Source: Pogonophryne albipinna (Eukaryota; Chordata; Actinopteri; Perciformes; Artedidraconidae). From it: a DNA stretch of 64,000 nucleotides. Each line of letters begins with the position of its first letter. Position 1 is the stretch's first letter. The notes under the pieces were generated by a model. It was not told the DNA's origin. It ran no database searches and was given only the letters and a program-made list of their open reading frames with translations. This document shows positions 55,707 to 64,000 of this stretch, one piece after another. Both the position numbers and the translations under genes were made by a program. The stretch lies in the NCBI GenBank assembly GCA_028583405.1, contig CM053252.1, positions 40,795,197 to 40,859,196 on the forward strand, given 5' to 3'.

Positions 55707-58477
55707 TCATTGTGGTGGGTAATAGTCTTGTTCGTACTGCACAAACTGGCCATAGGGGGCGGCCATCGCATTGGGTGCAACGTGACCCTGGTCTTGGTGT
55801 TGGGCTTGTGGGGCTGCCTCATGGGGTTTCTGGAAATACTGCATGTCTGCTGTGTACCCTTGTCCATGCCCTCTCTGTCCCCCTTGTCCCCGCCCTCTCT
55901 GTGGTGGGGGTCCCTGTGGGCACCGCCTGTACCAGTGGCCGGCCTGTCCACAGGTGTAGCACACCTGCTGCTGATATTGGTTCACTCCTGGAGCTGTTCC
56001 AAACCCTCCTCTACCTCTAGTTCTGCCTCTGAACCCGCCCCTCTGTTGCTGAAAACCATTATTGTAGCCATATTGGGGCTGGTTATAGGACGGACCTTGG
56101 TTGGGAAAACCCCCTTGTGGGTATTGCGCCCCCGGTGCTTGCTCTGCTGGCGCCACAGGATGAACAATCAGCTGTTTGGCACTCTTTTTCTCATTTTGAA
56201 CTGTTTTACGGGCTATTTCTAGCTGAGTACGGAGTAGTTGCACCCTCAACTCTTCTTCCTCGGTTTTATTCTTTGTGAGTTGTTTGTTAAATTTGCCTAA
56301 ATGATGGGCCAAATGGCGCTCCCATGTCTGCGTGTTTAGGTGATCTGCTTCTGGGTTGTCCTCCATGAGAGCTTTAATCTCGGCAGGTACAGCTGCCAGT
56401 ATCGCTTTACGGAACATCTGCACATGTTGGTCATTATTTTCTGGACTATAGTCAGTAGCTACTGTGTATTGTTGGCGTGACCTGAGCAACATGGTTGCTG
56501 CGGCCTCTCCAGTTATGAATGTGAAAGACAGTGAACCGTAACCTCCTCCTGTCTGTGGGAAATGTTCTCTCATTGCCTTGCTAAGCAAGCTGTGTATGTC
56601 GTTGGAAGAGATAGGCTTGTCATCACTCATTCTTCCTGTACCTGATCTTTCCTCAACTCTTTCTACCTCATAGCTGGAAGTCTGTTGTGCTAATATCCTC
56701 CTGAAATCTCCAAGGCAGATTGTTTGTCCTACTGACATATCCGCAAACTTTCTCATCCAATGTCTCCCTCCCTCAGTAGGTAGCGGCATTTTGTCAACTA
56801 GTGCATGTATGTCTCCTAGTGTGAATGGGTGATAAGTGATATTCCCACTGGGGAGAGCCACTAAAGGAGCCTGTAATACTGGGGCCATAAAGGTATGAGA
56901 TGTGGGGTTTTCCGAGGTGTGATGGGATCTTAACATCCCACGGGGGAGTCCAAGAACCTGTACATCAGACAATTCAGTGATTGTTCCTTCCAGAGATATG
57001 CTCTTAACCTTTGTCCTATTTTTTCTGCAGTTGTCTTCTTCCTGTTCTGCTCGCCTTTGCTGAGCAGTGTCCTGATGGCTACCTCAATACCCTGTGTGTT
57101 CTGCTTCAGAGTAATACTTATCACTATCATCTCCAGATGCTCCTCCCCCACTTTCTGGGTTATAGCGGGTCTGGGCTTCTCTACCTCTAAAAGGTTCGTC
57201 ACCTGACCTCTCATCCCCAGAGTATCTGTCCTCTGCTCTGTCTTGACTGTCCCCTTTATTTTCTCTGCTCCCCCCATTTCCCTTCTGGCTTTCTTGTTCC
57301 TTTCTTCCCTTTCAAGTCTCAGTAATTCTTCCGCTTCATAGTGATAGCCCCTCTCTCTCTCCTGACTATCCTCCCTCCCCTCGTCTCCGTTTGTCTTATC
57401 ACTTCTTCTCTCCTCTTCCTTTCTTCTCTTCTCATATTGCCTTCTATCATAGTCGAATCGTACTCTATCCTCTCTCTCCCTCTCCTCTTGGTGTTTTACA
57501 ATGGCGAGTAATTCTGCCTCTGTGGGGCTGCTCTTGCCTCTTTTAATAAAGGTATTCCTTAAAGGAATCAGTGAAACATTTCCCATGATTTTAAAGTTAC
57601 CCCCCCTTTCACTTGCTTTTTCTCGGTCTGCTCCAGAGCACATTTTTGTTAGTGGCATCTGTAGATTAGACATGGGGGGTGTGCTCGGGACAGGGGGAGA
57701 GTAAGGGGGAGGTTGTTTAAATGGATTAAATAAATCCGGGTAAATGAGGGGGGAACTGAAGGGGACATATGGATCCTCTATAGGTCCTGTCTGAGACCTC
57801 TCTTCTGAGCCAGCCTTTTGTGCAGTGCACATGTCATTTACAGCACTGCTGAGAGTTTGCCTCCCCATGTCTTCCCTGTTGGAGGCAGAGGTTTCCTCTT
57901 TATTCATACTCCTATAACCCCTGACACGTTCTGCAATAAAGTGATGTATTTCTTCCTCTGTAGGTGCTTGTGCTGGCACGTGCGTCCCTATACTGTCATG
58001 AGGGAACAGGAGAGTGTGAAGGTAACTAGAGGGTTGAAACTCCTCTCCCTGGGTCGGGGTTTGGACCGCGACCAGGACTGGGGGAGTCTTGGCTGTGAAG
58101 GGAGTAACAGCTACCCCGTTCATGGCGAGTGCTGCATTATAACAAAGCCTCCGTATTTTATCTACCTCCTCCTTCTCTTTGTTTAGTTTCGTCCGGCCTA
58201 ATAATCCGTGTTTTTGTTCGTTTATGTCACCAAGTTTTTTTACAAGCTGTCGTTCATAAACATTTAGAGCTGAGCCTAAATTTCCTAGAGTGTCATCTCC
58301 TCCCACTCTGTCTTCTTCTATCATTTTATTATGGAGGAATCGGAGGTCGGCACAAGCCTTCTTCTTGTCTCCCTGTTTTATTCCACTGAGAATCAATCTC
58401 TCAGTCTGTCCCCATTGTTCTCGGAAACTTACGGGAATAGGGACGTGTAAATCATCTTTTTTAAACTGTCCTTCCAT
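55707..58477 (-). pseudogene. ERV-B gag, one frameshift
   Basis: Starts at ATG 58477 (MEGQFKKDDLHVPIPVSFRE). 56930-58477 is the matrix/p12-like part, with a late-budding motif QPPPYSPP near residue 255 and a long Glu/Arg-rich charged stretch. The frame shifts near 56950 into 55707-56972, which has the capsid (LPSGNITYHPFTLGDIHALV) and a nucleocapsid with an RG-rich segment (RGGFRGRTRGRGGF) and one CCHC knuckle (CYTCGQAGHWYRRC). It ends with TGA directly before the protease frame. Length and order fit a gamma-type gag. Confidence 0.9.
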
Positions 58478-59075
58478 GATGGTTGTATCTTGTTATTTAT
58501 CTGACTAGGCTGATATGTGTTCAGTTGTATTTATTAATATACTGGACAATGCTTGTCGTTACTCCTAACTTAGTTAATGTATTTATTTAACTGCCCTGCC
58601 CTTAATCCAAATGTGTAAATAGTTTGAGTGTAAAAACTCAAGTATTTCAACTCCACTTCGAATGATAGAACTATTAACAAAGAAGTACTAACAAAAGCAC
58701 TTATTATACTAACAACGGACTGGCTTATCTAAAGCCAGTTGAGTAGCACTTGAAATGCTTTGGCTCTATAAACCCAGATATACTTTAATGATCCTGTTTT
58801 GTTTTTTGATTGTATGTTCCTAGTCAAACGCACTTATTGTGAGTCGTTTTGGATAAAGGCGCCAGTCAAATGTAATGTAATAATGTAAGAAATACTACAA
58901 AATACGTCCAGCAGATGGCGGCACCTCACCAGGAATGAGCTCCACCTCACTGAGGGGAAGAATGCTTCTGAGAGCAACAAGCTTAAACTTCACGTCTTTA
59001 TCTGACTTTATCCCTTATCTATTAGTAATTATTAACAGAAAATTATTCCCTGTACAGTCTATCCAGCTTTTATAG
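58478..59075. other. ERV-B leader remnant and SINE-like tail
   Basis: No LTR equivalent to 42848-44244 or primer-binding site is seen to the right of gag, so the provirus is 5'-truncated. 58828-58890 contains GTGAGTCGTTTTGGATAAAG followed by TCAAATGTAATGTAAT, the kind of tail shared by many fish SINEs. Confidence 0.5.
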
Positions 59076-60241
59076 TGCAATGTTTATTTCAACAGATAGG
59101 GAGACCTTTGAACGCGCTTCTACACCGCTTTTCAGCGATGTGGCATTCACATGGGGTCGAACCCCAGGTCAACAGAATCTCTTCATCGTCACGTTTAGTC
59201 TTATCGATTCAACCCCCCAGAACAAGAGATAACGATATTCCGGTGGTTTCAAAATGGCTTTTTGAAATTTGCGTATCTCCCCTTGGATATTTTACATATT
59301 CGAACACCCAAGGTTCCACGCACTGTTAAAGAGGTTAACATTGTTCTTTAAGTGGACCAGAATTGGAGATAAATGAATATGAGTTATGGAATACATGGCA
59401 GAGCTTTACAGATCCTAATAATGTTTTGACTCAAGAAAATAATTATATGCACAAGTTTCTGAAATAGATCTATTAGACATTTTAATATAGATTAGGTGTT
59501 AATAAACTCAGTACACTGATAAAAACGATTTTTTTGGTCCTGTAAATATTACTTAGATTATGTGTTTTACTTCTACAACAAATTACTAATTTAGTGCTTT
59601 AACTCAAAATGTCTCCTTTTATTTAATGTGTTACTTGCATTTTGCATGTAATTTTTGTATCATCATTGTGTTAATTACATTTTAACCATAGAACCAAGTA
59701 AATATTAACTAAAGTATTGTGTTGATTGTAAAACGGTTAAAAGCTAATAAAGTTTACCTTGGCAACTTAAGTGAAAGTGGGTTACGCCCTATGACGTCAG
59801 AGTAGTTGCACACGGTACAGAGATTCGGGAGAAGAGGACCATTTACTGAGTGGAAGATGGCATGGATGGACCCTCCGCTAATGTGTTGAATAATCGTGGA
59901 TTTGAGTATATTTATGCGGTTGGTTATCTGGTTACATTCATGTTATCTTGTCAGCTGAATGCAGATATTAAAAACGTACATTAAGCTGACTGACTAGTCA
60001 GTCAGTTTAGCCGGTTAGCTCGTTAGCATGCTAGCTAACTCAGCACGTGGGATAAATCAGATATCAAGGTGTGGGTTAGTTTTTAGTGGGTTATTTATTA
60101 TGCCAACTTCGTTTCTAATACGCAAGAAGACTGCAAAATGCGTCTATGATTATTTTAGATCTTTCGAATCCAGACGAGTTATCTCTCCCCCGCCATTACA
60201 CACACGTGGCTGCTACATGCAGCAACACACACACGGAGGAG
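59076..60241. other. Intergenic, no gene recognised
   Basis: Largely AT-rich. A TGACGTCA (CRE-like) site at about 59792-59799 lies about 1.2 kb upstream of the hAT-related gene. CTAGC-rich short palindromes occur near 60020. Confidence 0.4.
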
Positions 60242-60302
60242 ATGGCGGAGAGAACGCGCTCCGAGGTGTGGTTACACTTGACCCGTCTCGATGTGGACAA
60301 TG
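60242..60302 (+). pseudogene. Start of a BED-finger protein, truncated
   Basis: ATG 60242 opens MAERTRSEVWLHLTRLDVDN, the usual beginning of a BED zinc finger in hAT-derived proteins (SEVW.HF..). The zinc-binding residues that should follow are replaced by unrelated repeat-like DNA with many CTCACGC motifs (60303-60600). Confidence 0.5.
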
Positions 60303-61000
60303 TTGGGTTGCCAACTCTCACGCATCTGGCGTGTGACACACGCTTTCACTGTCAATCTCACGCTCTCACGCTGCCCAAACTATTCTCACGCCAAAAACAA
60401 GATGAACCAGCGATCGTTTTTGGTTGGTTATTTACAATGTTGAGTTGACAGCTGCTCAAGCTGTCGATCCGCTCCCTCCCCGCCCCCACCACTCTTAACA
60501 ACGTTAACAGACAGCAGAGCAGTGGGAGCTGGTTGGTCAATCCCCGACCCGTATTGCGCATGCGCAGATCCGTCTTAATGCCAGGTTTTTCATCTGTCGA
60601 CGGCGAACTCTACAGAAGGAAAGGTGGGTTTGCACAGTGCACTTTATCGATATCGTTGAATATGTTTGAAAATATGATTAGAGTAAGATAACCTATTCTA
60701 TAAAGGCCACATATTTGTTTATAAAGTTTGTTAACATTTTAGATTTGTTTGTTTAAACTTTAGAATGTATAGACATTCAAATATTGTCACTTGACTTTTA
60801 TGCTAGGTTTGAAGAGCGCTAAAGTTTTAATTCAGTCCCCTAAATAGCTTAAGCTATGTTAACAGCTAGCTTTTAAAGAATAAAAGCAACATATATTATA
60901 ACAATAATAATAATGGTGTTTTATTATGCAAATTATTTGCTCACTACTATGTATGTATGTATTCATGACAGACTTTGTTAAATAAACTGTGGTATTCCAG
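60303..61000. other. Repeat-like segment and intron
   Basis: 60303-60420 has several CTCACGC/GCGTGTGAC motifs. The rest is AT-rich and ends at the acceptor ATTCCAG before 61001. Confidence 0.4.
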
Positions 61001-61165
61001 ATGGAGAGCTTTGTGAAATACTTTAAGAAGACTAAAGAGAGAGAAAGAGATGAGGGACTGGCATTAGCCAACAACAGTTCAGAGGAAAACAGGGGCAGAG
61101 GCAGCAGTAGCGGAGTATCCTCAGAGGAGACAATGAGGGAAGATGAAGATGAGACACAAGTGAAG
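61001..61165 (+). pseudogene. hAT-transposase-related gene, exon 1
   Basis: MESFVKYFKKTKERERDEGL, then acidic/Ser-rich sequence to TQVK, with a GT donor at 61166. It is the first of at least six exons of a gene whose later parts match a widespread fish hAT-derived protein family. In-frame introns and a BED-like finger are typical of these genes. Confidence 0.6.
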
Positions 61166-61460
61166 GTAACTTGGCTAGTTCACAATATCATACCCCAAAG
61201 GTTTCACAGGTAGCCAAGGCTGCTAGCGAGCTGTTTTTATTTTATTTATTGTAACATTTGCTAGCAAATAACTACACAATTGTAGATTGCTGTTTACACA
61301 TTTTGATTCCATTATGCTTGTTATTTGTTATGATTTGTAACATGTTAAGTCAGTGTCTACACTTGTGTTCAATAAGCTAATTCAATATCTAAATCTCTTC
61401 CTCATAGACCATAGAGAGAGTGTGAGGCGCTGTGTGCATCAAAAAAAAGTAAGAACGCAG

Positions 61461-61723
61461 GGGCAGCCTCATATGGCTCCAAGTTTAATTCCCAGTGGAC
61501 CAAGGAATGGCCATTCATCACGCCTGGGACTACACCTTTTCATTTTTGGTGTTCCATATGCAGGCATGAATTAGAATGCAGACACCAGGGCAGAGCTGAT
61601 GTGATTCGCCATATCAATAGGGAATCACACTTGAAAAAACAAAAGATGGTTGAGAGCTCTTCAAAAATGAATATGTTCATCCAAGGAACGCAAAGCACTG
61701 AGATGGGTCAGCTGGAAACACAG
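61461..61723 (+). pseudogene. hAT-related gene, exon 2 (zinc finger)
   Basis: Encodes SQWTKEWPFITPGTTPFHFW, then CSICRHELECRHQGRADVIR and HINRESHLKK, a Cys2-His2 BED-like finger that would bind DNA. GT donor at 61724. The acceptor side does not restore the frame of exon 1 with confidence, so a small indel or a different acceptor is likely. Confidence 0.6.
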
Positions 61724-61942
61724 GTGATTAGTATACAAGTTGGTTAAGTACAGTGATGTTATGGTTATTTAGTGGGGTTTAAGCCGCAGTGATTGGGGTT
61801 ACATAAACTTTGCCTAACCTGTAAATCATTAAACTGATTGATCAAATACGTCAAAATAATATGAATGACCTGACAGCAGCATACTCACCTATGTAGATAT
61901 ATGATTGTGTTTACTATTGTATATGTCATTACACAACCACAG

Positions 61943-62195
61943 ACCAGAAGAGCCGAAGTGAAGGTGGCCATGACAATGGTGCAGCACAACATCCCATTGG
62001 CTTTTTCGGATCACCTTAGTCCGCTGTTCAAGGAGTGTTTCCCTGATTCCAAGATAGCCCAAAAGTATTCCTCAGCCAGGACAAAAACAACGGCCATCAT
62101 AAACAAGTGTGTAGCCCCCTATTTTATGGATGAGCTTGTGACAAATCTGTGTGATCATCCCTTCTCTTTGACCACTGATGGGTCCAATGATACTG
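61943..62195 (+). pseudogene. hAT-related gene, exon 3
   Basis: Open from AG 61941-61942 to GT 62196: TRRAEVKVAMTMVQHNIPLA .. HLSPLFKECFPDSKIA .. FSLTTDGSNDTG. The TDGSND segment corresponds to the first catalytic Asp region of hAT transposases. Confidence 0.7.
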
Positions 62196-62259
62196 GTAAG
62201 TGGGTTACATGGGTCACACAGAATTAAGTAAGTAAGTGTTGAATACATTTGTGTCGTCA

Positions 62260-62532
62260 CAGGCAGAGAGAAGTTGAATCCACTGACTCAAAATGTGGAG
62301 TTCACAAGGTGTGATTCAACGATTTCTTGACATGGGTCTGACATCAGGAACCAGCTGTGGCACTGCTGAGGCCATATTCAACTAAATGAATGAGGTGCTG
62401 GAAGGCCACAGTATCCCATGGGCCAACTGCGTGGCCCTTGAAGTTGACAATGCTAGTGTCAATCTGGGAGCCAGGAATTCGATTAAGAGCAGGGTCCTGG
62501 ACCAAAATCCATCTATCTATGTTCTTGGCTGT
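62260..62532 (+). pseudogene. hAT-related gene, exon 4, with stops
   Basis: RFLDMGLTSGTSCGTAEAIF, then a TAA stop (about 62382), then MNEVLEGHSIPWANCVALEV and DNASVNLGARNSIKSRVL, which carries the second catalytic Asp region. A frameshift lies near 62320. The exon is cut at 62532 by the solo LTR. Confidence 0.75.
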
Positions 62533-63557
62533 TGTGGAGAATTGAAGATGTTATCGCCTGATATATAAGAAGTGTTACGTTTGAATGGCAGAAAGTCTTG
62601 TTGCAATTTCAAGATATGGAAGGAGGCCCCTTGAGTTTCTCTGTTAATTATCAATAGTCTGGGAAAGTAACAGGGGAAGCCAGGGGGGGGGGATTTTCCT
62701 CAGATTTAATGCAGTTACATTCTTGTAGTTAATGATGCATGACAGGCAGACCCATAAAAAGCCTTGAGAATTGAGTCACACAGTTAAGAGAGACAATAGT
62801 CCTTCTGATTTATCAATAAATGCATTCATTCCAGTAAACGCTGACTTCGAGGTGAAAGGAAGTTCACAGAAGCCCTTAAAGCGACAAGAACAATTAACTT
62901 CTGTTAATGCTAAGGAGTGTGTGTCTATTTGAGCAGCTATATGTGAATTCTGCTCAGACAATACCTGTGTTTGTGTTTTATATTTATTTCTCTGTTTTAT
63001 TCTTTCATAAATGTGAGGACTAAAATTGCTCCAAGCATTGTGGGGTGCAGGTTTGCAAAACAGGAGACTATGGGGGAGGGGAGCCAAGAGGGAAGTCTGA
63101 AGAATGTGTGTGTGTGGAAGCTGCAGGAATACGAGCCAGATGTGTTTGTTTTGCTTCAAACTAAAAGACTGTTTTCGGATCATCTCGGCTGGCGCGCGCT
63201 GATACGCTACGAAAGCCCATTGTTTATATATGGGCCAATAGATGACCTGTATGGGGGTAGCATCCACACAGCTCCCCCCGTGTTTTTTGGTATATAAGCT
63301 TGCTTTGTATTTAGTTCGTCCTCTTCTTCCTCCGGCTGACAAGACAAGTAAGTTAGATCTCCCGGCGGGAGGAACAAGAGCCGGAGTAATCCGGATGACT
63401 TCGTGATGTTGTGTTATTGTGTCTTTTGCCATTAAATCAGCATATTTGTTATAACCTTACCAATGGTTGCTGTGAATTCTTCTTCTGTTAATCTGACCCA
63501 TTCACAAAACGAACACGCGGAGACGAGGTGGGTTTTAAAACCACTCTGACTCCAACA
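62533..63557 (+). mobile_element. ERV-B solo LTR
   Basis: 1025 bp from TGTGGAGAATTGAAG to GACTCCAACA, with target-site duplication CTGT (62529-62532, 63558-63561). No internal sequence. It matches the 3' LTR of ERV-B at both ends. Contains TATATAAGC near 63291 and ATTAAA near 63432, candidates for the promoter and poly(A) signal. Confidence 0.9.
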
Positions 63558-63615
63558 CTGTCCCTGCCACATTGTGCACAATAATGCACACGCTGGTGGC
63601 TTGGTGTACTCCGAG
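63558..63615 (+). pseudogene. hAT-related gene, exon 4 continued
   Basis: After the LTR the exon resumes with PCHIVHNNAHAGGLVYSE, the conserved CPCHI.HN block that follows the second Asp in this transposase group. GT donor at 63616. Confidence 0.75.
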
Positions 63616-63725
63616 GTAATGACTTGACAGTCACAACTGTATTTTTTTCATTTTTACTGGGATGGCCACTTTGTACATATTGTAAAAGTATTAACATTAA
63701 CACATTTATTTTGCTAAACCTCCAG

Positions 63726-63810
63726 ATGTCGGGCTTTGAAGTCGAAGATTTCTGCGTCGATCTTGCCTACTGGTTTAAATCCAGCACCAAGAGAAAGAAC
63801 ATGCTTCATG
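63726..63810 (+). pseudogene. hAT-related gene, exon 5
   Basis: MSGFEVEDFCVDLAYWFKSS then TKRKNMLHG. It ends at a GC donor (G|GCAAGT) rather than GT. The split codon joins in frame to the next exon. Confidence 0.7.
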
Positions 63811-63908
63811 GCAAGTTATCCTCACATAACACATTTATTCTATTCAAAAGCATTGATTCAGAAATAGTTTGAAGGGCCAATCTAAAATACATATTTTGTT
63901 CTATTCAG

Positions 63909-64000
63909 AATTCTGTGTGTTTTGTGACACCACGTACATGGAGGTACTTCAGCATTTTAGCATTAGGTGGCTCAGTTTGGATCTGGCTGTCAACCGCATA
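63909..64000 (+). pseudogene. hAT-related gene, exon 6, runs off the window
   Basis: After the acceptor ATTCAG: EFCVFCDTTYMEVLQHFSIR then WLSLDLAVNRI. The R-W-L-S-L block is a hallmark of hAT transposase middle regions. The rest of the gene, including the C-terminal dimerisation domain, would lie to the right. Confidence 0.7.

Noticed and set aside
59140..59190. tRNA gene or ERV-B primer site around GGGGTCGAACCCCAG
   Set aside because: Only a T-arm-like hairpin is present; no cloverleaf and no adjoining LTR.

Overview
This looks like a stretch of a teleost fish nuclear genome. The evidence is spliced alpha-actinin exons with vertebrate splice sites, long microsatellites, and mobile elements of kinds common in fish (DIRS-like and BEL/Pao retrotransposons, hAT and Harbinger DNA transposons, gamma-type endogenous retroviruses). 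No prokaryotic feature is present.

Bases 1-7600 hold the 3' end of an alpha-actinin gene (+ strand, most like ACTN4). It has two alternative EF-hand exons of 81 and 66 nt, two further 159-nt exons, the stop at 5699 and a probable 3' UTR. The intron between the alternative exons carries a 2.6-kb, 25-bp minisatellite. From 7.6 to 10.1 kb there are two non-autonomous elements with inverted ends.

Bases 10.5-25.1 kb hold a small host or piggyBac-like gene. Its first exon is split by a 5.6-kb DIRS-like element and its second by a BED-finger hAT element. Next to it is an internally deleted retrovirus on the minus strand (ERV-A, tRNA-Trp primer site). A tandem duplication of this block, followed by LTR-LTR recombination, left a second partial copy with a solo LTR. 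Bases 25.1-31 kb hold a 3.1-kb hAT-type element built as a giant inverted repeat, with a Harbinger element nested in it, then another Harbinger MITE and older duplicated repeats.

Bases 31.2-42.4 kb hold an inverted-repeat composite that contains an ERV-B remnant (+ strand), a BEL/Pao element that lacks its reverse transcriptase core, and another hAT element. Bases 42.8-58.5 kb are a near full-length but broken retrovirus on the minus strand (ERV-B: gag, protease, RT, RNase H, integrase, env, 3' LTR; no 5' LTR seen). Its pol is interrupted by a 4.9-kb unclassified transposon, which itself contains nested hAT elements and a LINE fragment. Bases 60-64 kb hold a multi-exon hAT-transposase-related gene running off the right edge. 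It is disabled by stops and frameshifts and by an ERV-B solo LTR inserted in a conserved exon.

The window is thus one host gene terminus followed by about 55 kb of layered mobile DNA. Target-site duplications let much of the order of events be read directly. Family names come from motif recognition by eye; no database search was possible.
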